NCBI GenBank assembly: GCA_017631875.1
Contig: JAGBSL010000009.1
Location: forward strand, 1 to 64,000
DNA length: 64,000 nt
Direction: 5' to 3'
Origin: Bacteroidales bacterium
GTDB lineage: Bacteria; Bacteroidota; Bacteroidia; Bacteroidales; UBA932
The position numbers and the translations under genes are program-made. Below are positions 26,001 through 34,948 of the stretch, piece after piece. The stretch's first letter is position 1. Each line of letters opens with the position of its first letter. A model generated the notes under the pieces. That model was given only the letters and a program-made list of their open reading frames with translations, did no database searches and had not been told where the DNA came from.

Positions 26001-29000
26001 GTACATCCTGTCCACAAAGGGCAATCGAGGCACTCCTGTTCTGACTCATACGTCCACTTCGTCCGGCCCTCTGCTTATAATTCGCAGCTTTAGGCGGTAC
26101 GTTGTTCATGACCACAAGCTCAAGGCTACCTACGTCAACTCCCATTTCCATGGTTGTCGAACATGCCAGGATATTGATTACATGTTTATCCTTGAAATCC
26201 ACAAGGTAATCCCTTGCCTCCTGAAGATCAAGCTGAGCGGTATGCTCTTTCTGCACGAATATCATCGGCAAGCTATAATACTTATGCAACCTTCTATCCC
26301 AAAGGTGATGTATCGCCGCTCTATGCTGTGCATGCCATGACTCAATTGCAGCATATGATTTTCCAATTGCTAATGGAAGGTTAGGCATCGCATGCTTTTG
26401 TCCTGCACGCTGATAGCCTACTCCCTTAGTATAGTACGGACTCAACCCTTTGAAGCATACATCAAGAGGTCTGCGTGTTTCAGGACACACATATGCAGAA
26501 TCATATAGTTTGAAAGCTATATCATAAAGGTTCAAATAATATCCCTTTGCATCAAAGTCGACCCATCTTTGGTTCGTGTAGCCTCCACCACGAGCAGAGT
26601 CAACCTCTATACGGCCTCCTCCATAAACAAGCAGAGGGTCATTACCCGTTGTCAGGACGTTCCACATTTCATCTATTACCTCTTGCGGATTAAGTTGCGG
26701 ACACGCTTTTTCAACGATCTTGTAAATTCTGTGATCTTTAGTTGGTTTGGTTCTCGGTCTTCTCTTCTCTTTTGAATACTTAAATCTGCCGAGATCAAAT
26801 ATGTCTATGAAAGAGTCTACTTCTCTAGCATTGGGATCATCAATCTTGATGAAGAATGAACCGTTATTTCTGACATCAAAGTCTAGATACACTTTAAGCA
26901 GGTCTCGCCATTCAGCATCAGTAATTTCGGAGCTGAACTTAGCTGGTACACTTATACCTTCCAGTTTAGGATAATATGTTCTGAACAATCCAAGGGTTTC
27001 AGGAGCGTTCGCTTTCTTAGGACGGTTGCTCAATGCGTAGTACATGATAGAATGAGCATATCTTCTTGACTTCCAACTGTCTGCTGTAACAGAATGGTTG
27101 AATATGCGCTTTATGTCAGCATCGCCTGACAGGGCCTGTTTTGATGTATCATAGATGCCATAGAGAAGGTCAAAATCTACAGCATGTTCACTCATCAACA
27201 TGTCAGCAATATCTCTCCATGTCAAATAATCGTGACCACTTTGGATCTTATTGATCAGGGTTTGCAGTTTCATCGCCTCAGCTAATGCACCATTAGTGGT
27301 TGAAGCCTTTGAAAGAAGATTTTGAAATTCTGCATTATATTCTGCAAGTCTACTTGGATCCAACTTCAAAAGTGCATCTAAAATTCGGCTGTAGACCCAT
27401 TCCCTTTCAACCTCAACATTCTGCGAGAGAGTTGCCTTTGAACAACCTTGTCTACTGTCAACAAAAGAAATGTACTGCTGACCCTTGTGCGGTTTATCGT
27501 CGCCATTCTCAATCATTTGCTCCAGCAATGACGGAGCTATGATGCGTCCTATGAATGCAGTAGGACACGTAAGCAGTTTGAGGAACTCTCTTGACGTTTC
27601 CTCAGAATTTCCATCTTCATAGTTTTTGACATTAGACTTGTTGTTGTCCTTTCCGCAACATGGACATACGTGACCCTTAGAGAACAGAAAATCGCCACTT
27701 GCGTCCTCAACCAGTTTACCTCCTGATATTTCAGCAAGAGAAGCCGCATGTGACGGTGGCATTGCAGTACGATCCAGCAACGAGATCAATCTCTCACTAG
27801 AAATCTCCTCTGCTTTATGAACAGCCCCACCATCTCTATTAATTGTTTCATCACCATCCTCATCAACATCAAAGACATCCTTCACCTCACTCTTCGTTTC
27901 AAACGGAATCAGTTTGCCATTATCACCTACCTCGGAAGCAATCACCAAGTGTCCACACTCGCTACATACGTACATAGGGAATACACCGGCGCAATCTGCA
28001 AGTCTACACTGCGCCCCTTTATCCAATGCAGGGAAGAAGAAATGGGACTTGGCTTTCATAGTCTTGGTTTCATCTGTCAGAGAGTCCAAAATGCCAAGCT
28101 TTGCTTCCAGGTCAGACCCACTTGCAATCAAAGAATTAATTGTCATGTAATTGTCCGACCCTGTACCATACAATCTATCCTCAGTTGCCCGAACCTCAGC
28201 TTGCGAGATGCTGATGCCGGAATAGTTGCTTATCCTTGTCAGAGACCTCTTTCCTTCGATAACTTCTATATCAGCTACAGTCTGTCCACTGATATCAGCT
28301 ATGAATTTCTTGAGATCAGCCTGTCCATTGGCACCAGATATTGTCGCCGATGATGTGACGAATCTCACTTCATCTGGCCTTACACCAAAAGCATGCATAA
28401 CCCTGCGCAGCAGATATGCAAGTTCTGCTGCTGCAGCACCTGTAAAAGTATGCGTCTCATCGATAACGATCCACTTGAGAGTGCCTTGGGACCTTTGGAA
28501 AATAGCATCATCCTTCTGTCGCAACAGCATATACTCCAGCATGGATGGATTAGTAATCAATATGCTCGAACCTCTACCCCTTATATCTTCACGAGTGATT
28601 CTTTCATGCAGAATTTCCGGCGCGTGCGTTCCTACCCACTTTCTCGCATCTTTAGCAGTATTTTCAGCAGTGCTCTTTGCAACATTATATGCCGCCAGAT
28701 ACCCCTCATCGCTGTTATCCTCAGGAGTATTACCGTTATAAACGGCAAAAGAGATCTCTTTACCATGATCCGCCAGATTATATAGGAACTTGTCAATTCT
28801 TTCCTTCTGGTCATTCATCAGGGCATTCAACGGATAGAGGAACAGGGCCTCAACCGGATGCCAATCACCAACAGATCGACCGACTGCAGTGTCCGACAGA
28901 TACTTGACTACTGGAACAAGGAAACACTCCGTCTTACCTGATCCCGTACCAGTTGTAACAACGATTGATTTCTTTTCAGTCAACAATTTGCTCCATGCTC

Positions 29001-29268
29001 GATATTGATGCTTGAATGGCGTGAATTTCTCTCTCCATACTGGAGAAACAAGATTCTGTGCATCGACAGCGTCATTGCCTACCGTACTCTCCCAAGGATA
29101 CATAGACTGAATCACCACATTATCTCCATTAACCTTAGATATGTAGTTTTCAATGTATTCCTCAATGAATCGTCTCTCACGATCATTCATCGAATCTGTA
29201 ATCCACCACGACCTCAAGGTATCGCGGACTTGAGTCTTGCAATTATTGTAAATGTCCTGAAATTTCAT
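23095..29268 (-). CDS. druE: Druantia helicase DruE (DEAD/DEAH helicase with DUF1998)
   Basis: A 2057-residue superfamily 2 helicase. FKHQYRAWSKLL is the Q-like motif; TTGTGSGKTE (105-114) is Walker A; WIVIDETHTFTG (DETH at 270-273) is motif II; VTSSATISG is motif III; ACSTTMEMGVDVG and YKQRAGRSGR are the C-terminal helicase motifs. Zinc-binding Cys pairs occur at CSECG, CPCCGK and later CAKCGR with CDCMAS. FDTAKGGAGIS matches the end of DUF1998. The length and this domain order fit DruE of Druantia, a phage-defence helicase. The ATG lies one base after the upstream stop, so the two genes form one operon. The alternative is another large DUF1998 helicase, such as a DrmA relative, but no methylase or DrmB is present. 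Confidence 0.8.
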   Translation of the reverse strand: MKFQDIYNNCKTQVRDTLRSWWITDSMNDRERRFIEEYIENYISKVNGDNVVIQSMYPWESTVGNDAVDAQNLVSPVWREKFTPFKHQYRAWSKLLTEKKSIVVTTGTGSGKTECFLVPVVKYLSDTAVGRSVGDWHPVEALFLYPLNALMNDQKERIDKFLYNLADHGKEISFAVYNGNTPEDNSDEGYLAAYNVAKSTAENTAKDARKWVGTHAPEILHERITREDIRGRGSSILITNPSMLEYMLLRQKDDAIFQRSQGTLKWIVIDETHTFTGAAAAELAYLLRRVMHAFGVRPDEVRFVTSSATISGANGQADLKKFIADISGQTVADIEVIEGKRSLTRISNYSGISISQAEVRATEDRLYGTGSDNYMTINSLIASGSDLEAKLGILDSLTDETKTMKAKSHFFFPALDKGAQCRLADCAGVFPMYVCSECGHLVIASEVGDNGKLIPFETKSEVKDVFDVDEDGDETINRDGGAVHKAEEISSERLISLLDRTAMPPSHAASLAEISGGKLVEDASGDFLFSKGHVCPCCGKDNNKSNVKNYEDGNSEETSREFLKLLTCPTAFIGRIIAPSLLEQMIENGDDKPHKGQQYISFVDSRQGCSKATLSQNVEVEREWVYSRILDALLKLDPSRLAEYNAEFQNLLSKASTTNGALAEAMKLQTLINKIQSGHDYLTWRDIADMLMSEHAVDFDLLYGIYDTSKQALSGDADIKRIFNHSVTADSWKSRRYAHSIMYYALSNRPKKANAPETLGLFRTYYPKLEGISVPAKFSSEITDAEWRDLLKVYLDFDVRNNGSFFIKIDDPNAREVDSFIDIFDLGRFKYSKEKRRPRTKPTKDHRIYKIVEKACPQLNPQEVIDEMWNVLTTGNDPLLVYGGGRIEVDSARGGGYTNQRWVDFDAKGYYLNLYDIAFKLYDSAYVCPETRRPLDVCFKGLSPYYTKGVGYQRAGQKHAMPNLPLAIGKSYAAIESWHAQHRAAIHHLWDRRLHKYYSLPMIFVQKEHTAQLDLQEARDYLVDFKDKHVINILACSTTMEMGVDVGSLELVVMNNVPPKAANYKQRAGRSGRMSQNRSASIALCGQDVHSRNVCEHPLTLINKAIGAPYVDFASQVILQRQVNAYVFKSVFNHIALGETGTNLMDFFTDYKFAKQNPIGAGSPKTRYDCIQDSHGNLICLASGADVYRSAFAEFIQTLEDYMHAPNMVNRDIVKELNNIGEVVGRTLTIGDIHALVLKTIEAAKQMEEEFQSIVKNLATYFNNEAANAGISQQDLITTVDSFTFTWQQKSNKCFSKLLRGLHFKWTNLLKTNLLEFMSTHQFTPNANMPLDIIELIVSRQDAKSGYRKGKNKQPSADLVRALAQFAPGRVVTINNSVYRVGGVDWSKPFDYYKMEDGYLKISPLADGQVVIYPDAFRAEYGVSRDTSSNVFSQVSAQFLEMQDAAVPFTPCVASHLGESPLKLRTSDSWDNTPYILYYNSGLGQGYSVCAKCGRAVVEEEGYKLGHSTLDPNGWTIWECAHKPLRRDPDNVTNDGKCDCMASDIKHGVIFAGKLQTNFSEIQLFKKEDIKIEDIDPRNVDDIKIVTTFAIVLCDIFADEVQRDRSEIDFFISKKGTLCVFDTAKGGAGISTQLNAAKIKKLIKQEIFNKMRTVTEPHQILDRNTIRYYDQIDIELFKNWLEWAKELIEDEVPAHIQNAYPTVVKETRADIIHAIEADPSAILFFNSEVNQYDYYDKVAVYDAQGMHIISESGWITLGLKPDRRNEIHVVGQLPQLVTPAVMNMLKNLDGGIDRTYVNNFSQFGFCPIAYAGGRLYFSDNKKWNSMNSDWGYIVYSIEFDQNSLGSKTRLDIDNMTGGVEMIYLDAGLQISSDDLLDSLITEELRTHNSSMIQRFIDNSSDSVLTFTYTDEHLKSHLGILLFAKFIRAFIAKVNRPKNVFVKYVGERYVDRTPYCFNPKYDDWSFTQNFKYSNDRDMYLQGFFLNVGTVVDMDVRMRGSLPHWRSMEISNGTTTLVLYPDGGITNGWSSDNHPKDTDVSSQIDISLNQRIKYDVELR

Positions 29269-29269
29269 A

Positions 29270-32200
29270 TTATTCGTCTAAATTTAATTTTTCCATCAAG
29301 GTCTTGTATGAAGCATCTCGTAAAAGATAATTATAGATCTCTATTCTTTTTTCTTCGGATAAGGTCCAGACGTTTAGTTCACCACTCAAAACCAATGCGG
29401 CATACGTATCTATACGAGTATTCGCTGTAATCCTTCGACAATATCGGATCCGTTTGATTTTAGATATATATAATTCGATAAATGCATCAAAGTTTTTATT
29501 CCCCTTACATGGCGAAGTCTCCCTGAGGAAACGCAAAAGCAACCCATTATTGCTGACTACATCTCTCAAATTCCGGCAACCAAGCATAAGCCATGAAAAC
29601 TTTTTCGCCATTGAGATATTCATAAGGTAATCATAATCAGGATAACCTGCTGTATATCTTAAATATGAAACCAACAATTCGAATGTAGCATCTTCACTAC
29701 CTTCCCAATAATCCTCAACTTGCAGATGATGTTCAAGACATATACTCCAGAACTTCTCATCAAATGGTGGCAGGAAAGGAGAAACATATCTGTATATCAC
29801 ATCCGAATGGGAATCCCTGATAGACTGGAAGACAATACAAAGGTCCTGGTCGTCATATCTCCTGAATCCTATAGGAACTGTCAAATAAAATTTGCCATCA
29901 GTTTCATCATACCTCTGCGCCCGCAACAACCTCTTAGTATTCCAATTATAGAAATAAAATTCTGTAGGATCAGGAAAATCTGCTACTGCCTCTAAAAGAA
30001 AGACACCATCTCCACTACGTTTGATTCTATAACGGTCATCCGAGTATTCATCCAGTTTTAGAAGACTTTCAGTACACCCGTATTCATCAAACGTTCTAGT
30101 GAAATAAAAAGGCTTGCTTCTCTCATAAAATCTTGGCGACCTATAGACCTTTCTAATTGGATAAGTCAAAATTATATCCTCTAAATCAAACGGATAATAA
30201 ATCAGGCAGCGACACTCGCCTACTGACCGGTCTCCGACGAAGAACTCCTTTGAATTCTCCGGTTGATAGTCATATATACACTCGTACTCACATCCATTAA
30301 GACGAATGACTTGTCGTTCAAGATCTCGACAGGCATCAACTAGATAGACTCGCAACTCTGTACTTTTTCCACATGATACCCTAACAGTAGCAAGACCAAA
30401 ATAAGACTCAATCTGCTCAATGGCATTTCCTTCTGCATCCAGATACTCTACATTATATTTGTCTAATGTATCTCCACCGATGCAAACTGTCATTTTTTCA
30501 AGATCCCGATGCGATAGCAGCAGAACATCATCAACAGACACATCCATATGTTTGATCTGCGCGTAATACTTATCCCCGACGATTGACACACAAGACTTAT
30601 CAAAAACGCCTACCAAAGAATCTGACGACAAGCCAATCTCAATCGTACCATAAGGGGAAAGTCTAACTTCTCTACCCCTGACAGTAATTGTCATAGGTTC
30701 ATTGACAGGAATGAATTCAAATGATCCCAATGAAACATTACGTTCCTCGTTCTCATGTTGAATAAAGTCCCTTCTTAAAACATATAATTGCGCATCCTTT
30801 GGATTGCTATACATCAAAGACTGATAAATATCACCGTACAATTTTATGACATCGTAACTCTCGAATACATGTATCGGCTCATCACTGACTGCATCGAATC
30901 CATTGTCCAATCTAATACCAAACGGTCCCGGTACGTCCTCAACAAATATCTTAAAAGAATGAGGGATTTGATCATGAGAATCATATTTAGCAATCACACG
31001 ACCATCAAAATTATCTGCGGTAGAATAATATGCAGGATTCGCACACCTGTAATACGTCCATCCCTTTTCACCCACAAGCACCTCTTGTTCATCATATGAT
31101 CTGACTACAAGATTAAATCTTGTACATTTCTTAAGATCCACTCCACAGTCCGAAAGCATTGAACTTGGTATAGCGCCCTTTTCTGTAACTGATGTGAAAC
31201 ACAACAATGGAACCAGCTGATTGCGCATTCTTCCATTTTCAATCCTTCTGTCAAAGCGCCAAACCAAAGAGAATATACTACGATTCACTTCCTTCCTTAC
31301 AGCATGGACAAATTCATATATTCGAGTTTCATAACCAGGGAACTGCTCCTGTATATACTGAACATATGCTTCATCCTCAATGATACGGTTAAGATTTTCA
31401 AAAATACTTCCACGTTCTAGTATCGACTCCCTGATAGCATCATTTGTTACTCCTTGAGCAATCTCGTCTACGTCAGCATCGCCACTTCTTAACGCCCTGA
31501 ACAGTTTTGGAATATTACGGGCAATATTAGTGTTAGCATCGGAGAGAATATACTTCCATGGAAGCCCTCCTTGGATATACAACGAATCAAGATAGCGATT
31601 TCCACCACGCAGATTAATGCGCTTGACTCTTCCTACAATTCCTCGAGGCAAACTTTGTATGCCGGTGACTCCTAAACTTCTAAAGACAGGCAAATCCCCT
31701 TGACCATACCCATCATATTCTCTCTTATACCATTCTGCACAATATAGAGACAGATATTCCGCGTAACGCAATACGCCATCGCGACTTTGACCTCTGAGGA
31801 CTTTAGAAAGAAAAGCGCGCAAACTGTCATATTGTTCGGAGCTTATCATCCATGTCCAATAAAAGTCACTCTCGCCATGACATAAGCCCTCCCATGGAGA
31901 CCAGATCCTACTTTGGTCCTGGACGGCAGGTTCACTTACACCTGCCTGGTCAGGTAATTCTACACTCGATCCTTGTGGTAGTTCTTCATCTGTAAAACCA
32001 AAGTCTGCCATCAGGTTTCTTCCCTCAGCCTGCGGACTGGTTATCACTACAGTCTTTTCACCATCATGCATTTCCACCTTATACATGGTGTATATGCCCA
32101 CAATCCGATCTTTATCATCATCTTTAAATCTAGATATGATCTGGCTTCGAAGATTACTTGTGAGGTCAAAATAGGAATAGCTGTTCCACAATTCAGGGGC

Positions 32201-32425
32201 TCTCCTTATGATTTTCCAGAACGGCTTCAAGGTGTCATATACCCTTTTATCAAGAACGCGTCTATCATTAGGGGAAACAGCCTCGAATTTCTGAAAGCAA
32301 GAGGAATTCTTAGCCACCAAGATGCCCTGTAATAGCATAAAGTCATCTAAGGTTCCTTGTTGAAAGTATTTCCTTACAGAATGGTAGATTTCGGTTAGCG
32401 TATTATAATTCACAACAGAATGCAT
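29270..32425 (-). CDS. druH: Putative Druantia type III protein DruH
   Basis: A 1051-residue cytoplasmic protein without familiar motifs. It starts MHSVVNYNTLTEIYHSVRKY and has many aromatic, Arg- and Asp-rich strands (VEDVPGPFGIRLDNGFDAV, IYRYVSPFLPPFDEKFW) but no P-loop, nuclease motif or membrane helices. The call rests on context: Druantia type III consists of a large unknown protein (DruH, about 1000-1200 residues) followed by DruE, and here the 3' end meets the druE start with a single base between. A consensus promoter stands directly upstream. Its role in the complex is unknown. Confidence 0.65.
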   Translation of the reverse strand: MHSVVNYNTLTEIYHSVRKYFQQGTLDDFMLLQGILVAKNSSCFQKFEAVSPNDRRVLDKRVYDTLKPFWKIIRRAPELWNSYSYFDLTSNLRSQIISRFKDDDKDRIVGIYTMYKVEMHDGEKTVVITSPQAEGRNLMADFGFTDEELPQGSSVELPDQAGVSEPAVQDQSRIWSPWEGLCHGESDFYWTWMISSEQYDSLRAFLSKVLRGQSRDGVLRYAEYLSLYCAEWYKREYDGYGQGDLPVFRSLGVTGIQSLPRGIVGRVKRINLRGGNRYLDSLYIQGGLPWKYILSDANTNIARNIPKLFRALRSGDADVDEIAQGVTNDAIRESILERGSIFENLNRIIEDEAYVQYIQEQFPGYETRIYEFVHAVRKEVNRSIFSLVWRFDRRIENGRMRNQLVPLLCFTSVTEKGAIPSSMLSDCGVDLKKCTRFNLVVRSYDEQEVLVGEKGWTYYRCANPAYYSTADNFDGRVIAKYDSHDQIPHSFKIFVEDVPGPFGIRLDNGFDAVSDEPIHVFESYDVIKLYGDIYQSLMYSNPKDAQLYVLRRDFIQHENEERNVSLGSFEFIPVNEPMTITVRGREVRLSPYGTIEIGLSSDSLVGVFDKSCVSIVGDKYYAQIKHMDVSVDDVLLLSHRDLEKMTVCIGGDTLDKYNVEYLDAEGNAIEQIESYFGLATVRVSCGKSTELRVYLVDACRDLERQVIRLNGCEYECIYDYQPENSKEFFVGDRSVGECRCLIYYPFDLEDIILTYPIRKVYRSPRFYERSKPFYFTRTFDEYGCTESLLKLDEYSDDRYRIKRSGDGVFLLEAVADFPDPTEFYFYNWNTKRLLRAQRYDETDGKFYLTVPIGFRRYDDQDLCIVFQSIRDSHSDVIYRYVSPFLPPFDEKFWSICLEHHLQVEDYWEGSEDATFELLVSYLRYTAGYPDYDYLMNISMAKKFSWLMLGCRNLRDVVSNNGLLLRFLRETSPCKGNKNFDAFIELYISKIKRIRYCRRITANTRIDTYAALVLSGELNVWTLSEEKRIEIYNYLLRDASYKTLMEKLNLDE

Positions 32426-32445
32426 ATCTCAAATGTGATAACTTT

Positions 32446-32476
32446 CAAATTTAGGAAATCCGGATTAGAATTCAAA
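32446..32476 (-). promoter_or_regulatory. Promoter of the Druantia operon
   Basis: On the minus strand TTTG (32476-32473) and TAAATTTG (32453-32446) are separated by 19 bases, an exact match to the Bacteroidetes -33/-7 promoter. It ends 20 bases before the druH ATG, so the operon has a short leader. Confidence 0.8.
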
Positions 32477-32542
32477 GCTAAAAGGGGAAGCTAAGGTATT
32501 ACAATGGCTAATTTTTTATTTTCGCATACCAAATTAAAATCA

Positions 32543-32550
32543 TACCTTTG
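32543..32550 (+). promoter_or_regulatory. -7 box TACCTTTG
   Basis: Perfect TAnnTTTG match in the 270-base gap between druH and the next plus-strand gene. It would produce a leader of about 140 bases before the ATG at 32696. The leader is A/T-rich, with no strong fold seen by eye. Confidence 0.55.
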
Positions 32551-32695
32551 CAACGTAAGGTTATCAGACAGTAGTTCTTTGACAGTCTATATCAGGTTAA
32601 CACGAATTAATTGCTTGATTTTATTAGCTTTTGCCTCACTGTTTTTGAGGACGAAAGCACTTAATCCGAAGTATAACCAACTAAACGATATCGAT

Positions 32696-32929
32696 ATGGA
32701 AAAGAAAATTTCTATCTGTGACTACCTTACTGATGCTTCAGCTTACATCAATGCCCTCTACACTCTCAGCCAGGAGAGGGAGTGGCCTTCTGAGCCTACA
32801 AAAGAATTCCTCACCAGTGATTTCTGGGAGGCTTATGTGGACCAGATAGTGGAAGATGGGCTAAAAGTTGGACAGGATGGCTATATTCATAGCTACTTGG
32901 AAGACTACGAAGAGGGGCTCTGTGGCTAG
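32696..32929 (+). CDS. Small acidic hypothetical protein, 77 residues
   Basis: It starts MEKKISICDYLTDASAYINA and ends HSYLEDYEEGLCG. The frame stays open farther upstream, but the ATG at 32696 is preferred because the upstream part overlaps the leader. No family is recognised and there is no signal peptide. It has its own promoter box and a terminator overlapping its stop codon, so it is an independent unit between Druantia and the reverse transcriptase. Confidence 0.6.
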   Translation: MEKKISICDYLTDASAYINALYTLSQEREWPSEPTKEFLTSDFWEAYVDQIVEDGLKVGQDGYIHSYLEDYEEGLCG

Positions 32930-32942
32930 CCCCTCTTCTTTT
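32909..32942 (+). terminator. Intrinsic terminator overlapping the stop codon
   Basis: GAAGAGGGGCT and AGCCCCTCTTC form a perfect 11-bp stem with an 8-base loop, followed by TTTT. The TAG stop of the 77-residue gene lies where the loop meets the right arm. Confidence 0.85.
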
Positions 32943-33017
32943 CATGGACAAACAAGAGCGCCTGCCGTACCCTGGTAATCGCACGCATATATTATTATAA
33001 TTTTTAAACTAAATTCG

Positions 33018-33207
33018 CGGCCGTTATCTCATTATGTCTCCGGATGGCATGTGGCATATTAAACAGTCACGTGGGACGACATAAAATCCATCAAAGGGCA
33101 GCAAACACTGCCTATCGATCGCCATGGTGTGGGAACACACCGTCAGGTCCGGGATTCAGTAAGGCTCCTCCAGAGGAGCACACTAAAAAAGCAGGCGCTC
33201 TTTTTTA
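33018..33207 (+). ncRNA. Candidate structured non-coding RNA/leader of the reverse transcriptase
   Basis: Downstream of a near-consensus -7 box (TAAATTCG, 33010-33017) lies about 190 bases of folded sequence before the RT ATG. Hairpins seen are GGCAG-CAAACA-CTGCC (33097-33112), GGTGTG-GGAA-CACACC with a GNRA loop (33126-33141), GCTCCTC-CA-GAGGAGC (33164-33179) and AAAAAAG...CTTTTTT ending in a T run (33185-33206). An open frame crosses it by chance, but its peptide has no protein-like pattern. Several defence RTs, such as DRT2 and DRT9, use an upstream ncRNA. The ends are estimates. Confidence 0.55.
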
Positions 33208-33217
33208 TATAAACGTC

Positions 33218-34918
33218 ATGACAGGAAGTTTTGCAGAATACGTTTCCGAAAGGACAATCATCGACCTGGTCGTCAAGGAAAGAGTGAAGATTGCGTCTAA
33301 AGGCAGTCTTTCCGGTAAGAGTGTCCCAGAGACAGCCTTGGAGATCCAAAAGATGACTCCCCGACGCAACGATTGGAGAAGGCTTAGACTTCATTCCAGA
33401 GTCGGCAGGACTTCCACGGAGGAACTGAACACTGCTACCCTCAGGAACACGATCAACTTCGATCTGAGGAAATACAGGTCAGGCGAAGCAAAGGCTCCGA
33501 AATATCTCCGAAGGCTGCTTGAATTCACCAGTAACATTATCGACATCGTAAATTCCGACGCACCGATCGACTTCAACGATTGCATCCGGATCATGGCCAA
33601 GTTCAAGAAGAACGAGGGTGACACCGCCATATACAGGCCGCTGTCCATATACACTTCCCTTGAGGCTAAGACCCTGATTTCGCTTGCGACCGGTTATTTA
33701 AGTTCGGTGCTGGACAAGCATCTGCATAAGGAAATCCTGTCATATCGGCCGAAGCGCGAATATCACGGCCAGAAGCACTACGCAACGGACGGAAATGATG
33801 CGATCATCGGGCTGAGGAAGTTCACCGATGATCATAGAGGCCAGCATATCTATGTAGCCGAGTGTGACATCCAGAAATTCTTCGACATCATCAACCATGA
33901 CGTGGTACTAAAATGCTTCGCTGATATTGCGTCGGAGGCTGGACTTCCGGACTACCATCAGGTCGAGAGGATTCTTAAGGCATATCTGGACTCGTATAGC
34001 TTCCAGAAGGACGTCATGAATCTGAATGACGACGAGAACTACTGGAGCAGATACCAGAAGCAGCAGGAGATCAAAAACCACCGCTTCGCATGGGTGGATG
34101 ACGAATGCTTCAGCACATGCTATGAGAGCGAAGAGGAGTTCAAGGCATGCAGGGATTACCTCGGTGTACCGCAGGGTGGAGCTTTGTCGTGCATCATTTC
34201 CAACGTGGTCCTCAACAGCGTGGACAAGGCGGTCGTGGATGAGAATGATCCAGACAGGTTCTTCGTGCGCTATGGCGACGACATACTTCTCGCCCACACC
34301 AGCTATGAAAAATGCCACGAGTTGATGGATTCATATGTATCTGCGCTTGAGGCACACCATCTCCCCTACCATCAGTTCAAGCCTTTGACCGAGTGCAAGG
34401 ACGGCGCAAAGACGCTGAAGTCGTTCTGGGACATGAAGTCGAAAGAGCCGTTCCTCTGGGGACCTGGCGAAGGCAATGCTTTCGAATGGATCGGATTCGT
34501 AGGATACGAGGTCAGATACACAGGCGAGGTCCGCATGCGCAAGTCCACCCTCGACAAGAAGTTCGGCGCGATCAACAAGAAGTACCACTCATGCCTGAGG
34601 AAGGACAAACCGAAAAACTTCCCTAAATACATACAAAGCACCCGCAGAAAACTGTCCAGCATCTCGTCATCACTCACCAAGATGAAGGCGCTGAAGCTGA
34701 ACAGGTATTCGATATTCCAGGCCAAAAGCCTCGACCGCTACAGACTGCAGAAGATACAGAGACTCCAGGCCAAGCTCACCCGAAAGTTCTATCATCTATC
34801 CTGGGAAACCGGCAAGTCCATAGACCTGGAATACAACTTCATCACCCAAAGGGAAAAGGGCGCCGAGCACAGCTTCTACAGCAAGCTTACTTCGATCAGC
34901 AATCAGACGCAGTCATAA
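33218..34918 (+). CDS. Reverse transcriptase (non-retron, non-group-II candidate, possible defence RT)
   Basis: A 566-residue RT read from ATG 33218 (MTGSFAEYVSERTIIDLVV). The longer in-frame opening crosses the structured leader and is rejected. Motifs in order: IYRPLSIYTSLEAKTL; ECDIQKFFDIINHDVVL (motif A with catalytic Asp); GVPQGGALSCIISNVVLN (motif B); RYGDDILLAHTS with YGDD at 352-355 (motif C); FEWIGFVGYEVRY (motif E-like). The C-terminal 110 residues are basic and helical, like an RNA-binding thumb. An insert lies between A and B (residues about 235-300). No maturase HNH domain and no intron domain V follow, and there are no retron or DGR partners. Its place between Druantia and an ADP-ribosylglycohydrolase suggests defence. 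Confidence 0.8.
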   Translation: MTGSFAEYVSERTIIDLVVKERVKIASKGSLSGKSVPETALEIQKMTPRRNDWRRLRLHSRVGRTSTEELNTATLRNTINFDLRKYRSGEAKAPKYLRRLLEFTSNIIDIVNSDAPIDFNDCIRIMAKFKKNEGDTAIYRPLSIYTSLEAKTLISLATGYLSSVLDKHLHKEILSYRPKREYHGQKHYATDGNDAIIGLRKFTDDHRGQHIYVAECDIQKFFDIINHDVVLKCFADIASEAGLPDYHQVERILKAYLDSYSFQKDVMNLNDDENYWSRYQKQQEIKNHRFAWVDDECFSTCYESEEEFKACRDYLGVPQGGALSCIISNVVLNSVDKAVVDENDPDRFFVRYGDDILLAHTSYEKCHELMDSYVSALEAHHLPYHQFKPLTECKDGAKTLKSFWDMKSKEPFLWGPGEGNAFEWIGFVGYEVRYTGEVRMRKSTLDKKFGAINKKYHSCLRKDKPKNFPKYIQSTRRKLSSISSSLTKMKALKLNRYSIFQAKSLDRYRLQKIQRLQAKLTRKFYHLSWETGKSIDLEYNFITQREKGAEHSFYSKLTSISNQTQS

Positions 34919-34948
34919 ACTGACTCACTCTAAAACCCGACGAAACGG

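Noticed and set aside
33044..33217. An N-terminal extension of the reverse transcriptase by 58 residues
   Set aside because: The open frame crosses a series of hairpins directly after a -7 box, and its peptide has no RT-like pattern. The ATG at 33218 gives a normal start, so the stretch is treated as a leader or ncRNA.
33010..34918. Retron or diversity-generating retroelement
   Set aside because: No msr-msd-type inverted ends or retron effector gene, and no Avd gene or TR/VR near-repeat pair was found around the RT.
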